The notes beneath the pieces are model-generated. The model was given only the letters and a program-made list of their open reading frames with translations. It made no database searches and was not told where the DNA came from. A DNA stretch of 64,000 nucleotides. It comes from Halomonas sp. 1513 (lineage in GTDB: Bacteria; Pseudomonadota; Gammaproteobacteria; Pseudomonadales; Halomonadaceae). Positions 8,266 to 19,007 of this stretch are shown here, piece after piece. Every line of letters starts with the position of its first letter. The first letter of the stretch is position 1. Made by a program: the position numbers and the translations under genes. The stretch lies in assembly GCA_001971685.1 (NCBI GenBank), contig CP019326.1:1984001-2048000 (forward strand), given 5' to 3'.

Positions 8266-10712
8266 GATCGGCCTCTTGCGCCTTGGCGGCGTGACGCAGC
8301 GCCTCGGCGGCCATCAAGACCCGCTCCGGCGTGGCCGGGGTGTCCAGCCGCGGGCACTGGCGATAGTCGGCAAGGCTCGACAGCGCGTCGCGCAGCGCCG
8401 ACCACACCGCAATGCCGAGCATGAACGGCGGCTCGCCGACCGCCTTGGAGCGGTAGATGCTGGCCTGGGAGTTGGGGTGACCCTGCATCAGCTCGACGTT
8501 GAACAGCGGCGGCAGATCGCCGAAGGCGGGGATCTTGTAGGTCGCGGGGCCGTCGCTGACCAGCCGGCCGGCGTCGTTCCACTTTAGCTCCTCGCTGGTC
8601 AGCCAGCCCATGCCCTGGATGAAGCCACCCTCAACCTGGCCAATATCGATGGCCGGGTTCAGCGAGTCGCCGACGTCGTGGAGGATATCGACCCGGTCGA
8701 CCTGGTACTCGCCGCTCAGGGTATCGACGCTGACTTCGGCCACCGCGGCGCCAAACGCGTAGTAGTAGAACGGCCGGCCCTTGGCAGTCTCGCGGTCGTA
8801 GTGGATCAGCGGCGTGGAGTAAAAGCCCTTCTCCGACAGCGAGATGCGCGATAGATAGGCGGCCTGCACCAGCTCGCCCCAGGGGATACGGCACTCGGCC
8901 TCGCCGCTGCCGGCGATCAGCTCGCCGCCCTCCAGGCGCATGCCCTCGCGGTCGAGGCCGCCGCGGTCGGTGCCGAAATGCTCGGCGGCGAAGTCGAACA
9001 GCCGCTCCTTGAGCCTGAGGCTGGCATCACGGGCGGCCTGGCCGTTGAGGTCGGCGCCGCTGGAGGCTGCGGTGGGCGATGTGTTGGGCACCTTGTCAGT
9101 GCGCGTGGCGGTGATGCGCACCTGCTCCAGGTCGAGGCCCAGCTCGCGGGCCACCACCTGGCACACCTTGGTGTGCAGGCCCTGGCCCATCTCGGTGCCG
9201 CCGTGGTTGATCATCACGCTGCCGTCGGTATAGACGTGGAGCAGGGCACCGGCCTGGTTGAGGTGCTTGGCGGTAAACGAGATGCCGAACTTCACCGGCG
9301 TCAGCGCCAGGCCCTTCTTGATGATCGGGTTGCCGGCGTTGTGGGCAGTGATGGCCTCACGGCGCGCCCAGTAGTCGCTGCTCTGCTCAAGCTGGGCGAT
9401 CAGGTCGTGCAGCAGGCCGAGCTGCTCCACCGGCTGGCCATAGTGGGTCACGTCGCGCTTGATGCCGTGCTCCTCGGCGGCGCGATAGAGGTTGCGCTTG
9501 CGAATCGTCAGCGGGTCCTCGCCGAGGCGCCGGGCAATATCGTCCATGGCCGCCTCGATGATCATCATGCCCTGGGGGCCGCCGAAGCCGCGGAAGGCGG
9601 TGTTGGAGGCGGTATGGGTCTTGGCCCGCTGGCCGGTGACCCGCGCGCGGCCCAATGAGTAGGCGTTGTCGGCGTGGAACATGGCGCGGTCGACGATCGC
9701 CTCGGAAAGATCCGGCGAGTAGCCGCAGTCGCCGATGACGCTGATGTCGCCGCCCTGCAGCACGCCCTGGGCATCGAAGCCGAGCGTGTAGCGGTTATGG
9801 AAGGGGTGGCGCTTGCCGGTGGCGCGCATGTCCTCGGCACGCGGCAGGCGTACGCGCGTGGTGCGCCCGGTGCGCCGCGCGATGATCGCGGCGATGCAGG
9901 CCCACGGCGATGCCTGGGTCTCCTTGCCGCCGAAGCCGCCGCCCATGCGGCGCATCTCCACGGTAACGGCGTGGAAGGGAATGTCGAGCACCTCGGCGAC
10001 CAGCTTCTGGGTCTCGCTGGGGTGCTGGTTGGAGGTGTGCACGATCACCCCCTCGTCCTCGGTGGGCTGTACCAGGCAGGCCTGGCCCTCGAGGTAGAAG
10101 TGCTCCTGGCCGCCGACGAACTGCTCGCTGTCGATCACGTGGGCCGCGCCGTCCAGCGCCGCCTGCCAGTCGCCGCTCTGCTGCACGTGGGTGGGGCGCA
10201 CGAACTCTTCACGCTGGGCGGCGGCCACCGGGTCGAGGCTGGCCGGCTGCTCGTCGATCTCGATCTCGGCCAGGGTCACGGCGCGGCGCGCCGCCTGGTG
10301 GCTGTCGGCAGCCACCGCGAACAGGCACTGGCCTACGTAGCTGATCTCGTCGTCGGCGAAGATCGGGTCGCCGGGAAACACCGGGCCGATATCGGTATGG
10401 CCGGGCACGTCGACGATGGTGATCACATCGACCACGCCGGGGGCGGCCTTGACCTTTTCCAGGTCGAGGCGGGTCAGGCGGCCGTGGGCCACCGGTGATA
10501 GCCCCAGCGCCACGTGCAGGGTATCCGCCGGGGCCTGGAGGTCGTCGATATAGGCGGCGCGGCCGGTGACGTGCTTGATGGCACTTTCGTGGGCGCGGCT
10601 CGCGCCCGCCGCTCCCTGGCGGCTGACGTCGCTGATATCACGGGCCAGCGGGCCATCGCCCTTGTTGCGGCCCTGCTGGTCGGCGCGTGCCTTGACGGAA
10701 GCGGGCGAAATA

Positions 10713-10729
<17 letters not shown>
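8252..10729 (-). CDS. xdhB: XdhB, xanthine dehydrogenase molybdenum subunit
   Basis: Large catalytic subunit (825 aa) of bacterial xanthine dehydrogenase. It oxidises hypoxanthine to xanthine and then to urate at a molybdenum-pterin centre. Family landmarks in order are the early AHESAIKHVTGRAAYIDD segment, the molybdenum-binding GGGFGGKE loop, AFRGFGGPQG with the substrate-binding arginine, the GTEMGQG motif and the C-terminal KAVGEPPFMLG with the catalytic glutamate. All are intact. It overlaps xdhA by 17 bases and xdhC by 14, so the three genes are tightly coupled. Together with guaD and the adenine deaminase it completes the route from adenine and guanine to urate. Confidence 0.95.
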
Positions 10730-12173
<1,444 letters not shown>

Positions 12174-12721
12174 CGCAGGATCCGCTCGTTGTTGTGCTCT
12201 CCAGGCCGCGCTGGCCTGGCAAGGTGACGCAAGGGGATGTTGCCCAGTTCTGACCAAATGGTCAACTTGAGATAAGCGTGGCCCATTCCCGTCACGAGCG
12301 CAAGGTACTGGCGCAGAAAATTCACGAGAGGGTGAGGCCTAGAGGGACTAGCGCCAGGGACAGGCCAAGCGGGGGGTATTGCTGACGGGGCAGTTACCAG
12401 GACGCAGCGAGGGACGCCGGGGGCAAGCCGAAGAGGAGGTTCGATGCCATGGGTGAGGAGCATGTCTCCGAACGGGCTGGCCATGGATGGCCAGCACCGG
12501 TCCTGCAAGCGGAGCAGGATGCGAGAGCGCAGCAGGGCATCGGTAGCGCTCAGGGACGATTTACAGCGCCTCCTCGTAGGCTTGCCCCCGGATCAGTCTC
12601 GAGCGGTGATGCTACAGAGGAGGGTGATGCTACCGTAGAGCTTATCGTTATCGGGGCCAGCCGTTGCAGGGCGCAGGCGCCTGCGGCAAGCTTGTGGGCT
12701 CCATTCGCAAGAGCTTGAGCC
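12174..12721. other. Long divergent regulatory region xdhA / RutR-like regulator
   Basis: These 548 bases hold no convincing gene. Near the left end lies the RutR-type operator, listed separately, overlapping a possible minus-strand promoter (TTGACC at 12260-12265 and a weak CAACAT at 12237-12242, 17 bases apart). Near the right end an 11-base direct repeat, GGTGATGCTAC, occurs at 12605-12615 and 12623-12633, an 18-base period. The rest shows no structure that I can name. Short open frames here have no ribosome sites or recognisable products. Confidence 0.55.
12250..12265. promoter_or_regulatory. RutR-type operator upstream of xdhA
   Basis: The bases CTGACCAAATGGTCAA match 15 of 16 positions of the RutR consensus known from E. 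coli (TTGACCA-N2-TGGTCAA), with a perfect TGACCA/TGGTCA inverted repeat. The site overlaps a possible -35 element of xdhA, which suggests repression. The adjacent divergent gene encodes a RutR-like protein, so regulator and site support each other. Binding and the direction of control are inferred. Confidence 0.75.
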
Positions 12722-13369
12722 ATGACCGCGACCTCTTCTGTGGCCGAATCCACCGTTACCCGCCTGCGCAACGAGAAGGCGATCCTCGAGGCCGCCGAGC
12801 AGGTCTTCGCCCAGCACGGCTACCGCGGCGCCAGCGTCCAGGCCATCGCCGAGGCCGCCGGGCTGCCCAAGTCCAACGTGCTCTACTACGTCGGCAGCAA
12901 GCAGAAGCTCTACGTGACCCTGCTCGAACGCATGATGGCGCGCTGGAATGCCATGCTCGATGATATCAGCGTCGACGACGACCCCGCCGAGGTGCTCGAG
13001 GCCTTTATTCGCAGCAAGATGCAGCTGACCCGTGATCATCCCCGCGGCTCGCGGCTGTTCGCCGCCGAGATCCTCGGCGGGGCGCCCTTCCTGCAGGAGT
13101 ACCTGCGCGGCGAGCTGCGCGACTGGGTCGAGGCGCGGGCGCGGGTCTTCGAGCAGTGGGCCGAACGCGGCCTGATGGACCGCATCGATCCGGTGTGGCT
13201 GATCTTCCTGATCTGGTCGTCGACCCAGCACTACGCCGACTTCGAGGCCCAGGTGCTGGGCATCACCGACCGCAACGAGTTGAGCGACGAGGACTACCAG
13301 CGCATCACCGAATTCCTGTGCACGGTGATTCTCAAGGGCTGCGGGGTGAGCGGGCGTCGCCAGGGCTGA
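12722..13369 (+). CDS. RutR-like TetR family transcriptional regulator
   Basis: A 215-aa DNA-binding repressor. The N-terminal helix-turn-helix (about 20-65: KAILEAAEQVFAQHGYRGASVQAIAEAAG, then LPKSNVLYYV) is a TetR domain. The C-terminal domain strongly resembles E. coli RutR, including SRLFAAEILGGAPFLQEYL and WLIFLIWSSTQHYADFEAQV. RutR in E. coli binds uracil and thymine and also acts on purine genes. This protein is divergent from xdhA across 548 bases that contain a near-consensus RutR operator, so control of xanthine dehydrogenase is the natural reading. Which ligand it senses here, a pyrimidine or a purine breakdown product, cannot be read from the sequence. Confidence 0.88.
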   Translation: MTATSSVAESTVTRLRNEKAILEAAEQVFAQHGYRGASVQAIAEAAGLPKSNVLYYVGSKQKLYVTLLERMMARWNAMLDDISVDDDPAEVLEAFIRSKMQLTRDHPRGSRLFAAEILGGAPFLQEYLRGELRDWVEARARVFEQWAERGLMDRIDPVWLIFLIWSSTQHYADFEAQVLGITDRNELSDEDYQRITEFLCTVILKGCGVSGRRQG

Positions 13370-13370
13370 C

Positions 13371-13382
13371 TTTGTATACAAA
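13371..13382. promoter_or_regulatory. Palindromic operator candidate for the GntR regulator
   Basis: TTTGTATACAAA is a perfect 12-base palindrome in the 108 bases between the RutR-like gene and the GntR gene. Its core GTATAC is typical of operators bound by GntR/FCD regulators. It lies about 95 bases before the GntR start, which suggests autoregulation. Confidence 0.55.
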
Positions 13383-13477
13383 TTGATGATGTAATGGTGG
13401 GCAGGCGTGTTGCATCATGTGCGAGCGACACTTTCACCCCCGCGTAGCGCGTGCCCACGCGTCGAGGACAGTAGATC

Positions 13478-14200
13478 ATGAGTAGCCGCTGGCAGGATGA
13501 GGTACTCGCCGACGTCGCATCCGGCGTCCGCATCAACGATCAGCATATCGTCGAGCGTATTCGTCAGGCGGTGCTGATGCAGCGCCTGCCGCCCAACACC
13601 CGGCTGCCGGAAGTGGCGCTGGGGGAGATCTTTGGCGTTAGCCGCTCGGTGGTGCGCAAGGCGTTGACGCGTCTCGCCTCCGACCACGTGATCACCCAGC
13701 AGCCCAACCAGGTGGCGCGGGTCAGCGCGCCCAGCGTCGAGGAGACCCGCGAAATCTTCGCCGCGCGGCGCCTGGTCGAGGGCGAGGTGGTGGCGTTGCT
13801 GGCGACCGATCCGGCGCCCAGCTGGACCACCCGACTCGCCGAGTTATGCGATGCCGAGGCAGACGCCCATGCCCGCGGCGACGAGCCGCAGCGGATCGAG
13901 CACTCGCTGGCGCTGCACCATAGCCTGGCCGAGCATTCGCCCAACCGCATCCTCGGCGTCATGCTCACCGACCTGATCCTGCGCACCTCGATCGTGATCG
14001 CCCTCTACAAGCATGCCGGACTCGCCTCCTGCTACCTGGAAGGCGACCATCCACGGCTGCGGGATGCCTTGGCGGCGGGCGACAGCGCTGCCGCCCGCGC
14101 GGCGATCCACCATCACCTCGATAGCCTCGAGGCGCTGCTCGATCTGCGCCCCAAGGCGTCTCAGATCGATCTTGCTGCGATTTTCGGACAGTCTGCCTGA
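13478..14200 (+). CDS. GntR family regulator with FCD ligand-binding domain
   Basis: A 240-aa transcription factor of the FadR-type GntR group. Residues about 22-90 form the winged helix (IVERIRQAVLMQRLPPNTRLPEVALGEIFGVSRSVVRKALTRLASD). Residues about 95-230 form the all-helical FCD domain that usually binds a carboxylate and a metal. Histidines in HSLALHHSLAEHSPN and AIHHHLDSLEA would provide the metal site. A regulator of this type also neighbours guaD-xdh genes in pseudomonads, as far as I recall, so a role in purine breakdown is plausible. A palindrome (TTTGTATACAAA) upstream may be its own operator. The downstream hrpB start is only four bases after its stop, so they may be cotranscribed. 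Confidence 0.88.
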   Translation: MSSRWQDEVLADVASGVRINDQHIVERIRQAVLMQRLPPNTRLPEVALGEIFGVSRSVVRKALTRLASDHVITQQPNQVARVSAPSVEETREIFAARRLVEGEVVALLATDPAPSWTTRLAELCDAEADAHARGDEPQRIEHSLALHHSLAEHSPNRILGVMLTDLILRTSIVIALYKHAGLASCYLEGDHPRLRDALAAGDSAAARAAIHHHLDSLEALLDLRPKASQIDLAAIFGQSA

Positions 14201-14204
14201 TCCC

Positions 14205-16658
14205 GTGACGACACTCCCCATCGATGAACATCTGGCCTCCATCGCCGCGGCGCTGCAAGGCGCGACGACGGCGCTACTGGTCGCTGAACCCGGCGCCGGC
14301 AAGACCACCCGCGTACCCCTGGCGCTGCTCGAGGCGGACTGGTGCCAACATGGCAAGCTGCTGCTGCTCGAGCCGCGGCGGGTGGCAGCCAGGTTGGCGG
14401 CCCAGCACATGGCCGAGCAGCTCGGCGAAACGGTCGGGGAGACGGTGGGCTATCGCATGCGCGGCGAGAGCCGGGTCGGGCCGCGCACGCGCCTCGAGGT
14501 AGTCACCCAGGGCGTACTGACCCGCCTGCTGCAGGACGATCCACTGCTAGAGGGCGTGGCCGGGATCCTGTTCGATGAGTTCCATGAACGCAGTCTCGAG
14601 GCCGACCTCGGCCTGGCGTTGACGCTCGATGTACAGCAGGGCTTGCGGGAGGATCTGCGGCTGCTGGTGATGTCGGCGACCCTCGACGTGCAAGCGCTTC
14701 AGGGGCTGCTTGGCCAGGATACGCCGCTTATCCAATGTGCCGGGCGCAGCTATCCGGTGACCACGCGCTATCGACCGCTACGGGCAGCAAGGCACGCCCA
14801 TGACACGGCCCGCCAGCAGGCCGCGGTGGTGCATGAGGCGCTGGCCGCCGCCGACGGCGACGTGCTGGTGATCCTGCCCGGGGTAGCCGAGATCCGTCGC
14901 CTGGCCACCGCGCTGACCGAGCGGGAGTCGCGCCTTGCCGTGGTCGAACTCCACGGCCGGCTGCCGCTCGAGGCGCAGCGTCGCGCGCTGCGTCCAGACC
15001 CCGACGGACGCAGGCGGGTGGTGCTGGCCACGGCGATTGCCGAATCGAGCGTCACCGTGGACGGCGTGCGGGCGGTGGTCGATGCCGGGCGCGAGCGGGT
15101 GCCGCTGTTTCAGCCGCGCACTGGCCTGACGCGCCTGGTCACGCGGCAGGTCAACCGCGCCAGCGCCGATCAGCGCTGCGGTCGCGCCGGCCGGCAAGGG
15201 CCGGGGCTGTGCTATCGACTGTGGGCCGAGGAGCAGCCGCTGGTGCCGCACGGCGAGCCGGAAATGCGTCAGGCCGACCTGGCGCCGCTGGCCTTCGAGC
15301 TGGCGCGCTGGGGTATCCGCGACGCTGACGCGCTTAGCTGGGTCACGCCGCCGCCCGATGCGGCGCTGGCCGCGGCCCGGGCGCTGCTGCAGCGGCTGGG
15401 GGTACTCGATGACCACCATCACCTCACCGCGCTGGGACGCCGATCTGCGCGCTGGCCGACCCACCCGCGCCTGGCGGTGATGCTCGAGCACGCCGAGGAG
15501 CGCGGCTGCGTTGCGCTGGCCTGCGCCCTGATCGCACTGTTGGAGAGCCGCGACGGTGAGCGCGAGGTGGATCTGCAGCGTGCCCTCGAGCGGCGACTGG
15601 CGCATCCCGATGACTACCGCGCCTGGCAGCGAGATGCCAGCCGGCTGTGCCGCAGCGCCGGCGTTCGGCTGTCGGTCGAGCGGCTGGACATGCTCGGGGA
15701 ACTGCTGGCGCTGGCCTTTCCCGAGCGCATCGCTCAGCAACTGGACGTGGGGCGCTTTCGCCTGGCGGGAGGTGGCCAGGCGACGCTGCCCGAGAGCCAG
15801 CCGCTGGCCCACGCCGAGCTGCTGGTGGCCGCCGAGCTCGACGGTGACGCCACCGCGGCGCGTATCTATCGTGCGGCATCTATCAGCCAGGCGCGCCTGG
15901 CTGCCTGCTTTCCCTGCCTGCAGGAGTGGCAGGCGAGGGCGTATTGGTCGGAGCGTGAAGGGCGGCTGATCGGCGAGCAGGTCCGAGCGTTGGACGCGCT
16001 GGTGCTGGCAAGGCGCCCGCTGGCCTCGCTGCCCCCCGACGCGGTCCGTCAGGCACTGCTCGAGGCCCTGCAGCGCGCCGAGGCGCTGCCCTTCGATGAG
16101 TCGGCCGATCAGCTGCGCGGCCGGGTGGCACTGCTGCGACGCGAGTTCGGCGAGCCGTGGCCCGACTGGTCCCAGGCAGCACTGCTGGCGTGTCTGGATA
16201 CGTGGCTGGGCCCCTACCTGGACGGCATCACGCGGCTCGAGGCGATCGGACGGCTGCCGCTGGGGCGCTACCTGCTGGACGCACTAGACAGGCTCGACTG
16301 GACGCTGCGCGAGCGGCTGGCGGCGCTGGCGCCGGAGCGCATGACGCTGCCCAGCGGCAATAGCGTGCGGCTCGACTACCGACCCTGTCTCGACGGCGAC
16401 GACCCGCTGCTGGCCGCCAAGCTGCAGGAGCTGTTCGGCTGGCAGTCGACCCCGCGGCTTGCCGACGGCCGGGTCACCCCGCTGGTGCATCTGCTGTCAC
16501 CGGCGCGCCGGCCGCTACAGGTGACGCGGGACCTGGCCAGCTTCTGGGCCAGCGGTTACGCCGAGGTGCGCAAGGACATGCGTGGGCGCTATCCCAAGCA
16601 CCCCTGGCCCGAGGATCCCCTCACCGCCGAGGCCACAGGGCGTACCAAGCGCCGCTGA
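14205..16658 (+). CDS. hrpB: HrpB, ATP-dependent RNA helicase
   Basis: A DEAH/RHA-type helicase of 817 aa, the usual HrpB size, acting in the cytoplasm on RNA. Its cellular role is not firmly known. Walker A is AEPGAGKTTRVP near residue 30, the DExH box is LFDEFHERS near 125, motif III is VMSATLD and motif VI is QRCGRAGRQGPG. The C-terminal third carries the HrpB-specific region ending in KDMRGRYPKHPWPEDP, diagnostic for this family. Homology begins at ALLVAEPGAG, so I choose the in-frame GTG at 14205. The open frame extends upstream to 14013, but that part overlaps the GntR gene and has no homology. The GTG lacks a strong ribosome site, so translation may depend on coupling to the gene before it. 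Confidence 0.92.
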   Translation: MTTLPIDEHLASIAAALQGATTALLVAEPGAGKTTRVPLALLEADWCQHGKLLLLEPRRVAARLAAQHMAEQLGETVGETVGYRMRGESRVGPRTRLEVVTQGVLTRLLQDDPLLEGVAGILFDEFHERSLEADLGLALTLDVQQGLREDLRLLVMSATLDVQALQGLLGQDTPLIQCAGRSYPVTTRYRPLRAARHAHDTARQQAAVVHEALAAADGDVLVILPGVAEIRRLATALTERESRLAVVELHGRLPLEAQRRALRPDPDGRRRVVLATAIAESSVTVDGVRAVVDAGRERVPLFQPRTGLTRLVTRQVNRASADQRCGRAGRQGPGLCYRLWAEEQPLVPHGEPEMRQADLAPLAFELARWGIRDADALSWVTPPPDAALAAARALLQRLGVLDDHHHLTALGRRSARWPTHPRLAVMLEHAEERGCVALACALIALLESRDGEREVDLQRALERRLAHPDDYRAWQRDASRLCRSAGVRLSVERLDMLGELLALAFPERIAQQLDVGRFRLAGGGQATLPESQPLAHAELLVAAELDGDATAARIYRAASISQARLAACFPCLQEWQARAYWSEREGRLIGEQVRALDALVLARRPLASLPPDAVRQALLEALQRAEALPFDESADQLRGRVALLRREFGEPWPDWSQAALLACLDTWLGPYLDGITRLEAIGRLPLGRYLLDALDRLDWTLRERLAALAPERMTLPSGNSVRLDYRPCLDGDDPLLAAKLQELFGWQSTPRLADGRVTPLVHLLSPARRPLQVTRDLASFWASGYAEVRKDMRGRYPKHPWPEDPLTAEATGRTKRR

Positions 16659-16794
16659 GCGGCAAGCGTTCAATGCGGGTGGAACTCGGCATAGGCATTG
16701 CTGTTCAAAGCGTTAACCGAAAGTCTTGCACCGACACACGCGAGACGGCATCCTTGGTCCACGCAAGATCTACAATTTCAGGGAGCATTGATCG

Positions 16795-17463
16795 ATGGCT
16801 TACCAAGAGTCGCATGTGACACAGCGCCAGGCGAGCGCTGTCAGTACCAACAAGGTGCTGCGCAATACCTACGCCCTGCTGGCCATGACCCTGCTGTTCT
16901 CCGCAGTGACCGCCGGGGCCGCCATGGCCATGGGCATCGAGCGGATGAACATCTTCGTGTTCTTCATTGGCGCCTACGGCCTGATGTTCCTGGTCCACAA
17001 GACGGCCAACTCGGCTGCCGGCCTGCTGGCGACCTTCGCCTTCACCGGTTTCATGGGCTTTACCCTGGGGCCGATTCTCAGCGCCTATCTGGCCATGCCC
17101 AATGGTGCCGCACTGATCATGAACGCCCTGGCGATGACCGGCGCAACCTTCATCGGCCTGTCGGCGGTGGCGCTGATCACCAAGAAGGACTTCAGCTTCC
17201 TCGGCAACTTCCTGCTGGCCGGCGCCATCGTGCTGATCCTGGCCATGGTCGCGGCGCTGATCTTCAACATTCCCACGCTGTCGCTGGCGGTATCGGCCGG
17301 GTTCGTACTGTTCGCTTCTGCCGCGATCCTGTTCCAGACCAGCGAAATCGTGCACCGTGCCGGCGAGACCAACTACATCCTCGCCACCATCACGCTGTAC
17401 GTGTCGATCTACAACCTGTTCGTCAGCCTGCTGTCGATCCTTGGGATCATGAACAGCGACTGA
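16795..17463 (+). CDS. Bax inhibitor-1 / YccA family membrane protein
   Basis: A 222-aa integral membrane protein with seven hydrophobic segments, a member of the BI-1 (TMBIM) family. Bacterial relatives such as E. coli YccA modulate the FtsH protease or act as calcium-leak or stress proteins. Recognisable features are the N-terminal NKVLRNTYALLAMTLLFSAV, the FTGFMGFTLGPIL segment, and the C-terminal FQTSEIVHRAGETNYILATITLYVSIYNLFVSLLSILG region with the acidic residues typical of the family. The start has a good GGAG ribosome site. The gene is monocistronic as far as can be seen and is followed by a hairpin terminator. Confidence 0.93.
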   Translation: MAYQESHVTQRQASAVSTNKVLRNTYALLAMTLLFSAVTAGAAMAMGIERMNIFVFFIGAYGLMFLVHKTANSAAGLLATFAFTGFMGFTLGPILSAYLAMPNGAALIMNALAMTGATFIGLSAVALITKKDFSFLGNFLLAGAIVLILAMVAALIFNIPTLSLAVSAGFVLFASAAILFQTSEIVHRAGETNYILATITLYVSIYNLFVSLLSILGIMNSD

Positions 17464-17483
17464 CCTAACGGGTACTCGCTAGT

Positions 17484-17515
17484 GCAGGCCCCGCCTATCG
17501 GTGGGGCCTGCCTGT
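17484..17515 (+). terminator. Terminator after the BI-1 family gene
   Basis: GCAGGCCCCGCC and GGTGGGGCCTGC form a 12-bp stem with one G-T wobble around the loop TATC, followed by TGTTT. It lies 20 bases after the stop codon and faces the right way. The T tract is short, so strength is uncertain. Confidence 0.75.
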
Positions 17516-17565
17516 TTCAGCGCGATAGTTTTTGAGACATTGCGGCGGTGAGAGGAGTAAGCAGC

Positions 17566-17958
17566 ATGCGCTACGCCTTGCTGGTTCAGGGTGGGCCTTA
17601 CAGCCGTCAGGCGGCGCACTCGGCGCTGCGCTTCGGCGAGGCCGCGATTGCCCGTGGACATCGTCTTGAGACGGTATTCTTCTATCATGATGGGGTCTAT
17701 AACGCCGCCCGACTGGCTGCGCCGCCCCAGGATGAGCCGCACCTGGTCGACCGCTTCCGTGCCCTGCACGACACCCACGGCACCCAGCTTAAGGTGTGTA
17801 TCGCCGCCGGCCTGCGTCGCGGCCTGCTCGATGAGCGCGAGGCGGCGCGCCACGGCAAACAGGGGCATAGCCTCGAGGCGCCGTTCGAACTCACCGGCCT
17901 CGGCCAACTGATCGATGCCGGGCTCAGCCACGACCGCCTGATCACCTTTTCCCCTTGA
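17566..17958 (+). CDS. tusD: TusD, sulfurtransferase complex subunit
   Basis: Catalytic subunit of the TusBCD complex, which accepts sulfur from TusA and passes it to TusE and MnmA for 2-thiolation of the wobble uridine of tRNAs for Lys, Glu and Gln. The 130-aa DsrE-fold protein has its active cysteine at C78 (LKVCIAAGLRRGL), the same position as in E. coli TusD. The ATG at 17566 follows a GAGGAG ribosome site and starts with MRYALLVQGGPY. An in-frame ATG 18 bases earlier has no such site. It is the first of four consecutive sulfur-relay genes. Confidence 0.95.
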   Translation: MRYALLVQGGPYSRQAAHSALRFGEAAIARGHRLETVFFYHDGVYNAARLAAPPQDEPHLVDRFRALHDTHGTQLKVCIAAGLRRGLLDEREAARHGKQGHSLEAPFELTGLGQLIDAGLSHDRLITFSP

Positions 17959-17965
17959 GGTTGCC

Positions 17966-18340
17966 ATGCACGATGAGAGCCTGAACGGCGAGGTGCTGGT
18001 GATTCTGCGCCATGCCCCCCACGGCAGCAGCTGGCTGCGCGAGGGCCTGGATGCCGCCCTGGTGGCAGCCGCCTTCGGCCGCCGGGTGACGCTGCTGTTC
18101 GTTGGTGAGGGCGTCACCGCGCTGGTTGCCGGCCAGGCAGCCGGGGCGCTGGGGCAGAAGGGTACCCAGCCGACGCTGGAGATGCTGGCGATGTATGATA
18201 TCGATACGCTGCTGGTCGACCAGCAGGCCCTCGACGAGCGCGGGCTTACCACGAATGATCTGCTGCTGCCGGTAACGCCGCTGGCGCCTGGCAAGCTCGC
18301 AGCGGCACTGGCGGCCCATCCGCTGGTCCTGAATTTCTGA
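17966..18340 (+). CDS. tusC: TusC, sulfurtransferase complex subunit
   Basis: Second subunit (124 aa) of the TusBCD complex for tRNA 2-thiolation. It has the DsrF-like fold (LREGLDAALVAAAFGRRVTLLFVGEGV) and lacks a conserved catalytic cysteine, as TusC proteins do. In fact no cysteine is visible at all. It starts eight bases after tusD and is followed fifteen bases later by tusB, so it lies in the same operon. Confidence 0.93.
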   Translation: MHDESLNGEVLVILRHAPHGSSWLREGLDAALVAAAFGRRVTLLFVGEGVTALVAGQAAGALGQKGTQPTLEMLAMYDIDTLLVDQQALDERGLTTNDLLLPVTPLAPGKLAAALAAHPLVLNF

Positions 18341-18355
18341 GGCGGGGAGACTACC

Positions 18356-18646
18356 ATGATCCTGCACACCTTGAACCGCTCGCCCACCGAGAGCCGTGTC
18401 TATCGCCAGGCGCTGGCGGCAATGGGGCCCGACGACCGGCTGCTGCTGATCGAAGACGGCGTGCAGGGCGCGCTGCCGTCGCTGGTACGCCATTTCGGCG
18501 AGCTCGACGGGCGGCTGTTTGCGCTGCGCGAGGACCTCGAGTCGCGTGGCCTGGCCGGCCGCTGTGCCGCCGAGGTGCTGGTGGTGGACGCCGACGGCTT
18601 CGTCACCCTGACCGAAGAAGCCGACAAGACGGTGAGCTGGTTCTGA
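18356..18646 (+). CDS. tusB: TusB, sulfurtransferase complex subunit
   Basis: Smallest subunit (96 aa) of the TusBCD hexamer, a DsrH-fold protein beginning MILHTLNRSP, which is characteristic of TusB. A cysteine is present in AGRCAAEVLVV. The stop codon shares its last base with the first base of the tusE start codon, so the two genes are translationally coupled. The operon order D-C-B followed by E is found in several gammaproteobacteria. Confidence 0.93.
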   Translation: MILHTLNRSPTESRVYRQALAAMGPDDRLLLIEDGVQGALPSLVRHFGELDGRLFALREDLESRGLAGRCAAEVLVVDADGFVTLTEEADKTVSWF

Positions 18647-18999
18647 TGGCCTCCTCGGAAATATACCGTTATCTTAAGGTGGGCTCTCGACAGGTGCCGC
18701 TCGATCCCGAAGGCTTCCTGATCCACCTCGATGACTGGTCGCCAGCGGTGGCCGAAGCACTCGCCGCCGAGGAGTCGCGGACGCTGACCGCCGAGCACTG
18801 GGAGGTGATCGAGGTGCTGCGCGACTTTTACGCGCGCTTCGAGGCATCGCCGGCGATGCGGCCGCTGGTCAAGGCGGTGGGGCAGGCGCTGGGGCCTGAG
18901 AAGGGCAAGTCGCTGCATCTGATGCGGCTGTTCCCCGACAGCCCGGCCAAGGTCGGCGCGCGGCTGGCGGGGCTGCCCAAGCCCGCCAACTGCCTCTAG
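18646..18999 (+). CDS. tusE: TusE, sulfur relay protein (DsrC family)
   Basis: Sulfur carrier (117 aa) that takes persulfide sulfur from TusBCD and delivers it to MnmA. DsrC/TusE hallmarks are present: LDPEGFLIHLDDWSPAVAEALA at the N terminus, LTAEHWEVIEVLRDFY in the middle, and a C terminus of LPKPANCL with the catalytic cysteine as the next-to-last residue (C116). The second cysteine that sulfite-reductase-linked DsrC proteins carry about ten residues earlier is absent. This fits a tRNA-thiolation role rather than dissimilatory sulfur metabolism. Confidence 0.94.
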   Translation: MASSEIYRYLKVGSRQVPLDPEGFLIHLDDWSPAVAEALAAEESRTLTAEHWEVIEVLRDFYARFEASPAMRPLVKAVGQALGPEKGKSLHLMRLFPDSPAKVGARLAGLPKPANCL

Positions 19000-19007
19000 G
19001 CCGGCCC

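Noticed and set aside
12444..12718. Short open frames in the xdhA / RutR-like gene gap
   Set aside because: They overlap each other in different frames, give low-complexity products and lack homology. The region is better explained as a long regulatory gap.
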